This document shows positions 24,083-34,940 of a stretch of DNA of 64,000 nucleotides, one piece after another (the first letter of the stretch is position 1; every line of letters begins with the position of its first letter). The position numbers were made by a program, and so were the translations under genes. The notes beneath the pieces are model-generated. The model was not told the DNA's origin and did no database searches. It saw nothing but the letters and a program-made list of their open reading frames with translations. This DNA comes from Trogon surrucura (lineage: Eukaryota > Chordata > Aves > Trogoniformes > Trogonidae), in the NCBI GenBank assembly GCA_020746105.1, contig CM036617.1, positions 143,386,518 through 143,450,517 on the forward strand. Reading direction: 5' to 3'.

Positions 24083-25001
24083 CGTGCATGTGCAAATACA
24101 TATAATCTGAGAAGTGTGCAGGAGGAGCTAGAGCTCCATGCGCAGAGGGTCAGCTATGACATTACCGAAATAACTGCAGTGTGTGGGGGTGCTTTGTGTG
24201 GCTGGATTTCCAGTATGGAAGATGGGTACCACCTCACTAAAAAGGCAGGAAGAGATGAAATTGTCGTTTATAAAAATGAGCAGCTTCAGACTACAGAGTT
24301 CAGGAGACAGACTGGTTTAGTTATGTGATGAGAGAGCTGGCTGTCACTATAAGACAGTTCTGTATCATCTTGGAGACTGAGGAAAGTCTCTGATTATTGA
24401 AAAAATACAAGAAGGATGATGTATGGGTGTAGGCTTGCCAGTCTTTTAATCCTGGGGAAAATCATGGTGCAAGTGCTTTTGGCAGCCATTTCTGGGCACA
24501 TGAACAAGGTGATTGGAAATAGCAAGCATGGATTTACCAAAAAATTAATTGTGCCTGACCAACTCTGATTGCCTTCTGTAAGGAAACAACTACACTATGG
24601 ATGAGAAGAATGCAGTGGACATTGCATAGCTTGACCTCAACCTGGGGAATAGAAGGCTTAGAGAGAGCCTAATAGCAGATATTCGATACCTACAGTGTTG
24701 TCAGAAAAAATGGAGCCAGGAAGGTTTTGCAGAGATGCGTAGCAGGAGGATGAGTGGAAATGGTAGGAAACTGCAACTTGTTATAAGGAAAAAAATTATT
24801 TCTGTGATGAAAGTAAGTGTTGGGATGTTTTAGCCAGTGAAGTTGTGAAATCTCCATCCTTGGAGGTTTTCAAGGTCTCTCTGAGCAAGAATCTGAACAG
24901 TCTGGTCTGAATTCAGTGTTGATCTTGTGTTCAAATAGGAGGTTCAATAGGTGACCTTCAGAGGTCCCTTCCAACCTGAATGATTGTGTGATTTTGTGAT
25001 T
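24083..25001 (+). mobile_element. degraded CR1 LINE with internal deletions (endonuclease + RT + 3' end)
   Basis: The plus strand carries three CR1 pieces in the right order. First comes an ORF2 endonuclease N-terminal relic (about 24083-24325), translating as QEELELHAQRVSYDITEIT, then DGYHLTKKAGRDEIVVYKNE. Next is a piece of the RT region (about 24380-24650), with AGCAAGCATGGATTTACC and TGCCTGACCAACTCTGATTG. Last is the 3' end with CTTCAGAGGTCCCTTCCAAC and a weak tail at 25001. Most of endonuclease and the catalytic RT core are deleted, and no frame is intact. The first 90 bases or so after the neighbouring LTR could not be assigned. Confidence 0.85.
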
Positions 25002-25549
25002 TAATACTTTGGTCATAAACTGTGAAAACTAAATAGCCCACTCCCAGTTACTGAAGTTATAACTCAAATCCAGGGGATACTCCCCAGGCTGAATTATTTG
25101 GAATATGTTACTCCAATCTGGCCTACCTCGTTGCCAGCAAAAAGACATTAGCAATTAAGGGCAGGGCCAAGAATGCCTGAACCGAAAATTTGATTAATGT
25201 GGTATTTGAAATGTTAAACTAATCAGAATATCGGTTACTATAAACTTAAAGCACTGTTGTATGGAATATAACATTTTTGGTGTTTTTAAATATATCTGCC
25301 TTGTTAGAATAGGAGCTCATACTACAAAACACGTCTATGATCTGTGTGAAGTTTTATAGCAAGAAAAACGTAATCTTTCAGAATGTGGAACTGTATGGAT
25401 AATTCCTTAAGATACAAGAAGTGAGAAGGACTTCTTATAAAATCTGTATGTCTGTGATTTGGAACCTTTTCCTGCACTGTGGCAGATGCTTCCTTCTAGT
25501 TAAATTTTCCTGAGATAAGGCAACAAACCCATTCCTTCAGAAACCGTAG

Positions 25550-26682
25550 TATCATAGAATCATAGAATCATAGAATGTTAGGGATTGGAAGGGACCTCGA
25601 AAGATCATCAAGTCCAATCCCCCTGCCAGAGCAGGAATGCCTAGACTATGCCACACAGGAACGTGTCCAGGCAGGTCTTGAATGTCTCCAGAGAAGGAGA
25701 CTCCACAGCCTCTCTGGGCAGCCTGTTCCAGGGCTCCGTCACCCTCACTGAGAAGAAGTTTCTTCTCGAGTTTAAGCGGAACCTCTTATGTTCCAGTTTC
25801 AGCCCATTACCCCTTGTCCTATCAGTGGTTGTCACCGAGAAGAGCCTGGCTCCATCCTCGTGACACTCACCCTTGATATATTTGTAAACATTAATGAGGT
25901 CACCCCTCAGCCTCCTCTTCTCCAAACTAAAGAGCCCCAGCTCCTTCAGTCTTTTCTCATAAGGGAGATGCTCCACTCCCTTAATCATCCTAGTTGCCCT
26001 GTGCTGGACTCTCTCCAGCAGTTCCCTGTCTTTCTTGAACTGAGGGGCCCAGAACTGGACACAATATTCCAGATGGGGTCTCACCAGGGCAGAGTAGAGG
26101 GGAAGGAGAACCTCTCTCGACCTACTAACCAACCCCCTTCTAATACACCCCAGGATGCCATTGGCCTTCCTGGCCACAAGGGCACAGTGCTGGCTCATGG
26201 TCATCCTGCTGTCCACCAAGACTCCCAGGTCCCTTTCCCCTACACTACTCTCTAATAAGTCATTCCCCAACTTATACTGGAACCTGGGGTTGTTCCTACC
26301 CAGATGCAAGACCCTACATTTACCCTTGTTATATTTCATTAAATTTTTCCCCGCCCAACGCTCCAGCCTGTCCAGGTCTCGCTGGATGGCAGCACAGCCT
26401 TCTGGTGTGTCAACCACTCCACCCAGCTTGGTGTCATCAGCAAATTTGCTGATAGTACTCTCTAGTCCCTCATCCAAGTCATCGATGAATATATTGAATA
26501 ATACTGGTCCCAGTACCGACCCTTGAGGCACTCCACTGGATACAGGTCTCCAACCAGACTCTGCCCCATTGACCAAAACTCTTTGGCTTCTTCCCCTCAG
26601 CCAGTTCACAGTCCACCTCACTACCTGAGAGTCTAGACCACACTTCTGCAGTTTAGCAGCAAGGATGCTGTGGGAGACTGTA
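25550..26682 (-). mobile_element. young CR1 LINE, 5'-truncated, open reverse-transcriptase frame
   Basis: On the minus strand an open frame of about 350 codons (to 25641) covers the second half of ORF2. It begins [18 protein letters not shown] and contains the RT motifs [20 protein letters not shown] and [14 protein letters not shown] is the catalytic aspartate pair. It continues through [16 protein letters not shown] to the C-terminal [14 protein letters not shown]. The 5' end is lost at about 26682, after which unrelated sequence supplies the first dozen codons of the open frame. The 3' tail at 25550-25580 is three units of ATAGAATC type. Endonuclease is absent, so it cannot move itself, but the uninterrupted frame marks a recent insertion. 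Confidence 0.97.
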
Positions 26683-27127
26683 GTACTATTGTATCTTAAA
26701 ATAAGGGACATGATGTTAGTTCTCCAACTTTCTTGGTTTACTTCTTTTTGTTTTCTCTGTCAAAGGTGTAACTTGTATCTCTTTGGACTGTTGTGGTTTT
26801 TTTCCCTACATACCTAGGTTATTTTTTAATTTGTCGTATATGTGAAACAAATAACTAGCAACTTAATCTACAAGTCTATATATGGCTTCGCTGTCATCTT
26901 CTTCAGTAGCTGTTTTTCTTGGCATTTCTATTATCTCAAACTCCTGGATTCAATGTTTCGTTTCCTAAACTTGTTCATTTTGTCTTCTGATCTAAATTCG
27001 TGTCACCTTTCTAATGGAAGAAATAAAACAGCTTGATGATGATTATTGTCTCTCTGGTTGTGTGGCCAATTCTGTCAGTTTTGTTCAACTTGCACATTAT
27101 ACCCTTCATTTACTGTCTTCAGGAAAC

Positions 27128-27592
27128 AAACAGGTTGGAGGTGTTGGACTGTGTCCAAAGAAGGGCAATGGAGCTGGTGAAGGGTCTAGAAAACAAGTCC
27201 TATGGGGAGCAGCTGAGGGAACGGGTTGTTTCGCCTGGGGAAAAGGAGGCTCAGGGGAGACCTTATCACGCTCTACAACTGCCTGAAAGGAGGTTATATA
27301 GTGAGCTGGGATTTGGTCTCTTATACCAAGTAACAAGTGATAGGAGAAGAGGAAATGGACTCAGGTTGCACCAGGGGAAGTTTAGATTGGATATTAGGAA
27401 AAATTTCTTCACTGAAAATGTTGTCAAGTGCTGTAGTAGGCTGCCCAGGAAGATGGTTGAGTAATCATCCCTGGACATATTTAAAAGATGTGTGGATGTG
27501 GTGCTTAGGAACATGGTTTAGTGGTGGACCTGACGTTACGAGGCTGGACTCTGATCTTAAAGGTCTTTTCCAACCTAAGCAATTCTATGACT
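27128..27592 (+). mobile_element. CR1 LINE 3' fragment
   Basis: A plus-strand, 5'-truncated CR1. It contains LEVLDCVQRRAMELVKGLEN and, after small frame breaks, [20 protein letters not shown]. The 3' end runs TCTTTTCCAACCTAAGCAAT to TCTATGACTCTGTTAGC. A 21-base A run follows directly at 27601-27621. Several frame shifts make it a moderately old copy. Confidence 0.93.
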
Positions 27593-27600
27593 CTGTTAGC

Positions 27601-27621
27601 AAAAAAAAAAAAAAAAAAAAA
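27601..27621. repeat. poly-A run, 21 bases, abutting a CR1 3' end
   Basis: A pure A run beginning 8 bases after the recognisable CR1 tail. CR1 normally ends in ATTCTATG-type repeats rather than poly-A, so this run is either secondary expansion or belongs to the target site. Confidence 0.9.
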
Positions 27622-28655
27622 GCTACTTTGCTTGTACTTTGATGGGAAAATAGCTTTTGATCAGGTGGTGTTAAGATAATGTGTCTTTAGAATGCTATTA
27701 GTGTTCCAAAATGTGTTTACAAATCAGAAAAGGAGTTAAAATTGGAAGAAGAGGTAACTATATATCATCATTGTTTGCTTTCTGAGCTTTGTATCAAGAA
27801 GCAGCCAAAGAAAATAGTTCAGATTTAAATATAAAGATGTAACTTAGATTTCTGTTAATTTTGTGGTGAATAAGATTGTTTACATTCCAGTTCAACTTCT
27901 GCACTGCAAAAACAAAGAAGGAAGCAATTTGTTCTTTTATTACACTGGAAAAAAATTCAAAGGTATATCGATCTTAGAGTCTTTGTTTACATACAATGAT
28001 GCCATGAGTTGTTACCTTATATCTCCTAGAATTAAATCTTAGAAAGTTTTTATTCATACTTAAATGAAATTTCTGCCTGCTTTTGAAGCTATTGGACTGA
28101 GTGTCAAGTTTCTTTGTAGTTATCTTGGGTTTTTAAACATACTAAAACTAGCCCCTAGGAATGTGCTATGAACATCATTATGAATTATGAATAGTACAAC
28201 TCTATGAAAATCTAGTGTGCATTATTTCAATTAATTATATTTCAAAAAAATATGTTGATGATTTCTCAAAGCATAACAAAGCTGCGGATGGAAATGTTAC
28301 CAATTTTTGACACGGAAGGTACCTTCAGCTATAGTTTTGTTAATATAAGTGACTGTTTTGATTACTATTCACTGAGAGGGTTGAATTTTCTTATGTTTGA
28401 AACAAGGAATAAAAAGTTGTATCCAGAATAAATATTAGAAAACAGCATATATACTGTAGTGAACCATAGGCAATGGGGCCTTTGGAAGGGTTCACCTGTG
28501 ATAGGTCCATAAATATGCAGCAATCCAGTGTTGTTTGCTTTGTAATACAAGAGCGAGTTCTTTTTAGTACTTTATGTGGAAATGTTTTGAGGAAAAACAA
28601 GTAACCTCATGTTTAATGCCTGGTAGATTAGAGCTTGGTAAATATGATTGTGGTA

Positions 28656-31432
28656 CTCAGAATGGTTGAGGTTGGAAGGGACCTCTGGAGTTCGTCTGCT
28701 CCAACCCCCCTGCACAAGCAGAGCTGCCTAGAGCCAGTTGACCGGGACCATGTCCAGGTGGTTTTTAAATATCTCCAAGAGGACAGACCCCACCCCACCC
28801 CAGGTCTGGGTAACCTGTACCAGTGCCTGATTCCCCTCACCGTAAAAAAAGGGCATGCTCGTGTTCAGACAGAGCCTCCTGTGTTTCAGTTTGTGCCCAT
28901 TGCCTCTTCTGTCATTTCCACTGCTGAAAAGAACCTGACTCTGTCCTCTTTGCACCATCCCTTTAGGTATTTACATGCACTGCTAAGATTCCCCTGAGCC
29001 TTCTATTCTTCAGGCTAAACATTCTCAACTCTCAGTCTCATGTGAAAGATACTCCAGTCCGTCATCATCCTTGTGACCCTTTATTGGACTCTCTCCAGTA
29101 TGTCTGTGTGGTTTTTTTGTACTATCAAGTGCAAAGGTTGACACAATATTCCAGATGTGGCCTCACCAGTGCTGAGCAGAGCAGAAGGATCTCCTCCCTC
29201 AATTTGGGGGCAATACTTTGCCTAATGCAGCCCAGGGTGCAACTGGCTGCCTTTGCGGTGAAGGCACATTTCTGGCTTATGTTCAGCTTCTTGTCCACTA
29301 GGTCCCTTTGGGTCTTTTTCTGCAAAGCTGCTTGCCAGATGTGTGGACTGTAGCATATACTGGTGCGTGGAGTTGTTACTTCCCAGGTGCAGGACTCTAC
29401 ACTTACCGTTGTTGAACTTAATGAGGTTCCTACCAGGGTATTTCTCCAGCGTGCTGAGTCCCTCTGGATGGCAGCTTGGCCATCTGGCATAACAACCACT
29501 CTTCCCAGTTTTGTGTCATCTGCAAACTTGCTGAGGGTACGTTCTCCCCCATCATCCAAATCTTTAATGAAGATATTAAACAAGCTCAGACCTAGCCTTT
29601 ACCTCAGGAGTACACCGCTAGTTTCTGGCTTCCAGCTATAGACTTCATACTACTGATTGCCACCCTCTGGGCCTGGCCATTCAGCCAGTTTTCAGTCCAC
29701 CTCCATTTCTGCTTATGCAGCTCACACTTCAACAGCCTCTCTATGAGGACCTTATGGGAGACAGTGTCGAAAGACCTCACTGGAGTTTAAGTAGACAATG
29801 TCCACTGCTCTCCCTTCATCTACCAGGACGGCGATTTCTCCATAGAAGGTGATGTTGGGCAAGCATGACTTCATCTTGGTGAAGCTGTGCTGTGACTATT
29901 CCTGGTCACTTTCCTGTCCTTCCCTTGCCTGAGGTGGTTTACAGGATTAACTGCTCTGTCACCTTCCCAGGTACTGAGGGGAGGCTGACCAGTCTGTATT
30001 TCTTTAGGTGTTCTGCCCTTTTTGAAGACAGGAGTTATATATTCTTCCCTCCAATCCTCAGACATTTCTCACAATTGCTGTGATCAGTCCAAGAATATTG
30101 AGAGCAGCCTCACAACAACATCACCCATCTCTCTCAGCACTTATGGGTGCATCCCGTCAGGCCCCGTGGATTTAGTTATGTCCAGATTGCGTAAGTGTTT
30201 CCTGACATGATCCTCATCCACTTAAGGGTAAGTCATCCTTGCTCCAGACTTTGCCCTGGTCTAGTATTCCTGAAAACTGATGTTGCTAGTAAAGGCTTTC
30301 AGTACCTCAGTCTTTTTCATGTCCTCAGTTACCAGGTCCGGCATTTCCTTCAGCAGTGGGCCTACATTTTCCCTACCTTCCTTTTGTCATTTTGTCGCGG
30401 GTTAGGGCTGGGCTGGCCACTAACCCAGACACATGCTCTCTAAACCCCTCTTTCCCCGCCCCAAGCAGGAAGAGAAAAGGGAATGAGGCAGAGAGACTTA
30501 CAGGTTAGAGAAGAAAAAAAACTAGAACAGCTTAAATGAAAATAATGGAAATAATGGTGAAAAGATAAAAGTAAGGAACTATATACAACTATAGATAGTA
30601 GCCCGATATCAAACCCAACTCCCTCCCCCGATAGCAATCACCACTGGTGCTGCAGAGCAGGAGGCACTGGGGAAACCCCAGGCTCAGCGGCGGCGGGAGC
30701 TGGATACAGGGAGCTGGATTCGGGAACTCAGGATCAGGATCAAAATCAGGAGGTCAGATGGAGTCCTCTCTGGACACCGGCCGTTGCAGGAAAGGCGAAA
30801 TGAAGAAAAAAAAAGGCGAAGAAAGGGCCGAAAAGGCCGAAAAAGGGCCAAAAAGGGACGAAACTCTCGTTATCACTCAATTTATACTAGATATGACGTA
30901 TATGGGATGGAATACTCTCATTGGTCACCTGTCCTGTCTGTTACCCCCCGGAGGTGCCACCTTTTACTTCCTTGTGCCCCCCTCTTACTACCCAGCACCC
31001 CCAGTGTGTAGGAATAAGTATCAGCAAGAGCCTTTCTGCATCCCAGTCCCAGGCAGTAACTGTAAACATCGGGTGTTACCACTGCCAGTAGCACACACTG
31101 TCTGCAAAAACATGCTGCTAACTTCAGAATGTGCAGTCTTTTAGAAGACACTAAACTGGAAAGTAAAAATCACTAAACAGGACTGGGTTTTTTGCTAAAC
31201 CCAGGACACATTTCTACTTACAGAATCCCTGTCTTGTTGTCTTTGACATCACTTGCCACATTCAGTTCCCGCTGGGGTTTAGCTTACCTTACCTCATCCC
31301 TGCCTGCTCAGACCATGTCTTTGTATTTCTCCTATGTTACATGTCCTAGCTTCCACCCTGTGTATTCTTCCCGTTTGTTTGCTGAGTTTGCTAGGCCTCC
31401 TGGCACTTCTGATTGACTTCATACCTGTCGAG
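28656..31432 (-). mobile_element. old CR1 LINE split by an LTR insertion
   Basis: A single minus-strand CR1 in two parts, 28656-30392 and 31209-31432, about 1.96 kb after removing the inserted LTR. It covers the 3' UTR (GTTGAGGTTGGAAGGGACCT on the plus strand), the ORF2 C-terminus, the RT core (minus-strand frames give LFNIFIKDLD-like and [12 protein letters not shown] strings) and upstream ORF2. The sequence continues in register across the insertion, with CCTTCCTTTTGTCATTT on one side and CTACTTACAGAATCCCTG on the other. Many stops and indels show it is old and dead. The right end near 31432 is approximate. Confidence 0.93.
30393..31208 (-). mobile_element. solo LTR (ERVL-like), 816 bp, with 5-bp target duplication
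   Basis: Read on the minus strand, the element starts TGTCCTGGGTTTAGC and ends GCCCTAACCCGCGACA, so it has TG...CA termini. The flanking pentamer CATTT occurs at 30388-30392 and again at 31209-31213. Inside, on the minus strand, CAATGAGAGTATTCCATCCC and a TATA-like TAGTATAAATTG (about 30879-30890) mark the promoter part in the pattern of avian ERVL LTRs. A purine-rich stretch (30784-30862 on the plus strand) gives spurious long open frames. There is no gag, pol or env, so it is a solo LTR left by recombination between the two LTRs of a provirus. Confidence 0.9.
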
Positions 31433-31656
31433 TTAACCTAATGTGCTGTAGTCTTTTTTTTGTCCCTTTGCAGTCTTCAGGTCAGTTTCCTGTCTAGAGA
31501 AAGAAACAAAATTCCTTGTGTAGTTTTTTCATATGTGTTTTTATTTAGTACTGTAGTATACTTTAGGTGAGTAATACATGTATACTAACATGTTTTTTAT
31601 GTGTAGTTTATAGAACTATGTCGAGCATTCTAACTGGCTCCAGTATCAGTAGCTAT

Positions 31657-31738
31657 GGCAGGGGGATTGGACTTGATGATCTTTCGAGGTCCCTTCCAAT
31701 CCCTAACATTCTATGATTCTATGATTCTATGATTCTAT
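31657..31738 (+). mobile_element. very short CR1 3' tail insertion
   Basis: Only about 82 bases of CR1: GGCAGGGGGATTGGACTTGA through the 3' UTR, ending in nearly four units of the ATTCTATG repeat (31707-31738). It is the same young subfamily as the copies at 25.6 and 59.6 kb, in the opposite orientation. An extreme 5' truncation is typical of abortive CR1 reverse transcription. Confidence 0.93.
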
Positions 31739-34729
31739 TGATGACTGATGGTAGGCTTTTCCAAGTTAATGTTTTCTTCTTTATGAACAATGGTGGAATT
31801 TAATTGGAAGATTTGAGATAAAATACATGAAAATATCCTAATGGAGATAAGAATTCCTTTCATATTTACTGTGTTGTTTAATGGAAGCATTCTCTTCTGT
31901 CAGCTTCCTTGGGATTGTTCTCCTGTTTGCTTTTTCTTCTTTGCTTTTTTTTAATTTTTTTTATTATGCCCCATCATTTAGATTGTGTGGGGAGGTATGA
32001 AGGCATCAGTGGCATAAGCTATCCTGGCACAGTTGTAGCTCTATCCTAAAGAACATCTATATACTGCTTCAGAAACCTGAAAGCTGACAGATAAGGTTTT
32101 CTGAGCCAAATGTACTTCCTAACTCATACAGTTTTGCTAGCAAAATGTGTATTAATCCTGAGAACACTTAGTTGTTGTGCATATGTGTTAGCTCTTTTCT
32201 TGTTTAATGTCATTCTCAGTTAGAGAGCTTCTGTATTTACATTTTGTAGAATAACTGAGCAGATATGAACTGTAGTTGTTCTTTACACAATATTAATGTC
32301 TTAAATGGGACAGGGTAGAGATCCATGTTACACACTGCAAGTACTTGAAAGGTTTCGCTACACATGGTATGGAAACTATAATTATGTTTCAGTTTGGGGC
32401 ATGTACAGGCTCTTCCGTACTATTTCCTTTACATATTTTTTTGCATTTAATCAGTCATAATTTTTCCCTGCAGACTGGTCCATTTGCACACTCACTCAGC
32501 TCTGGCTCAGCTCAGTTCTAATTCAGCAGGAAATGTCCTCACCGCTGTATTAGGGAGTTGCTCATGAAAGTTTGTTCACTACCTCACTCCATTATTAATT
32601 TCTAAGTCTTCTATTGTTGTATACTCCAGGTAGCAATGATATTTACTTGTATAAAATAAATGATAGTATCCTCATGGTTTCTGTGGTTGTGCATACTGCA
32701 TGTTCTTTTGGCTATATAGGGAAATCTGAAATCATTTCTTCCTATAAAAATGTTTATGCTTATCCTTGAATTCTCAGCTGTATCTTTCCCTACAACATTG
32801 GTGTTATGACTAAAGGGAAAATACTTGCTTTGCTGTAGACCTGGAGGCAGTCCTGTGTCTTAGTTCTGAAGAACTCGTATTCCTGTTTCACATGAACAGA
32901 AATAGTGACCAATCTGTATTTTATATACAATAGCACACTCTAGTGTGTATATTAATTAACCATTATGGACTGATTCTCATAGTTTTTAACTCCATTTTTC
33001 AGTGATTTACTTCTGATGTATTCAGTAATATTATTTTTTTCTCTATATTTGAGGTCTCAAATGAGAAGTTACCAGTTTCTTGATAGAATCACTGTAACAC
33101 CAAATGTTACTAATTTTTTTATATGATGCTTTGAAAGAAAAAAAAAACCTGCTAAATTTTGTGGAGGGTAAAATCTTGATGTAATGGAGGAATTTAGTAC
33201 AATATGACGAGTCTTAATGATGTAATTGTATAAAGCAAAACTGTGGAATATGGATTTAAAATTTGTCTTCTAATTAAGTTGCCTGAAGGGAACCAGTTCA
33301 CCTTTTTTTGCATTCATCAAAAAATTAGGAGGGAAAAGTGTGCATAACTAAGATGTTGACTTGGACTCACAGCTGATTCTGAAGATACTACAGCCTTACA
33401 GAAGAGTCAGTCAGCATCAACTCAGACAACTGGCTTGCATGTTATATAATAATATAAAACTCTTAATAGGTGTTACCGAAACATTTGTACAGTTAAAATG
33501 TGGGAGCTTTGTGTTAACTTACTGTGTTATTGGCATGTTTTTCCTCACTCTTTTAAAAACAGGGTTCATGAATCTGAAAATCTAAAAAGGACATAAAATC
33601 ATTTGATCCCCAAACCCAGGATTTTATTTTATGGAGCATATTGATTATTTGTGAAAGTTGGCAAAAATTGGGATCTTTTTCTGAATTGATTTTATTACTT
33701 CTATAATTTTTTCTCCACATATAAATGTGGTATCATGGTGCTTCTTTGCAGTACTGTCTTTTACTTAATCTGTATATTACTGCTCTGGGTTTTTTTTGAT
33801 GTTATAAATTGTGATTGTTGATAACCTAATAAAAAAAAAAGAGGACAAACTAAATTTCTTTTGCTCTGATCACAAGACAAAAATCATTGGGGAGGGGGGA
33901 AGAATTTCTGGAGAAAATGTTGTAAATTTAAAATAGGCATGATATAAATTTCTTCAGTTATTTTAAGAGCTGTGGGGTTTTGGTGTTAGTTATGCCTGCT
34001 ATAGAGCTGGGATCATGAAAATATTATGGTGTTTACTGTTGTGGACTGATTGTTACCAAAAGATGCTTTTATATGTAGCCATTTGCTTCCTTTTCACGTG
34101 GTTGTATTTGGTGGCCTTAATTTGTGTTATCAGGCCTCTTTTTAATGCTGGTTTTGATACGTGTTAGCACCAAGAAACAGAATAATTGTTTTTTAAGCAT
34201 TCATTTTTGAGAATTAGAAGAATTACAGTTGCTTTGAATTAGATGAGAATAAAGTGAGATGGTGAGTACCATTTTTTCCCCCCCTTGTATATGATTTCAC
34301 TTATTGCTGTTACAATACGTGTGACATTCAGGCATGCCAGGGTGGAAGGTTAGTAGGGAATCTGTGCAGACTCTGTGGGTGCTATACAGTTTTCCACAAC
34401 AATTCAAGACAGTCTGCCTCTTTAAAAGGTTAGCAGAAAAATGTATCAACCTAAGGGTAAATGAATATAGTGAAATAATGTAAGTTTGAGGTCTTTCTCT
34501 TCTTCCCCCACTAGATCTCACAAATCCTCTTATTACAGATCTTGCATAATACTCTGTTGAGAGGTGTTACCCTTACACTTCCAGTATGCACAAACACATG
34601 CCCTGCATTTTTGTCAAAATGTTGGATGTTGACAAAGAACTCTGTTTAAACTGTTTAAACTAACAATGGGTCGCTTAGACTGAAATGGTTTAGGAAGAAA
34701 TTCAGCTAAAAGATCTGAAAGAAGTGCTA

Positions 34730-34940
34730 ATGCAATTGGCAGGCAGTGACAAGCAGCTGGATGGCGGGTGGTCAGTAACCTTTTCCTGCTGTCACAGCCA
34801 CTTCAGAAGGCTTCTCTGCCCAGCGGCGTTCTTGGGAGCCCCACCTCTCGGAAGCTCACCAGGCTTTTGGATCCATCTGCCTCTACAGTGGTTTGATTCC
34901 CAGGGGCCTAACAAAAGAAAAGGAGGGTCTGGAGTCACTT
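34730..34940. other. GC-richer block of unknown nature
   Basis: About 210 bases with higher GC than their surroundings, for example GCCCAGCGGCGTTCTTGGGA. An 83-codon open frame crosses it on the plus strand (34724-34975) but has no recognisable domain or conserved-looking pattern. TTGGATTTTAGACTATAGGA near the right end faintly recalls the CR1 string TTTAGATTGGATATTAGGA, too short to rely on. Confidence 0.3.

Noticed and set aside
25788..26526. 155- and 123-codon plus-strand frames
   Set aside because: Antisense shadows of the CR1 reverse-transcriptase frame.
30647..31144. 165-codon open frame
   Set aside because: Lies entirely inside the solo LTR, antisense to it, and its Lys/Glu-rich part is the purine-rich LTR tract. 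Not a gene.
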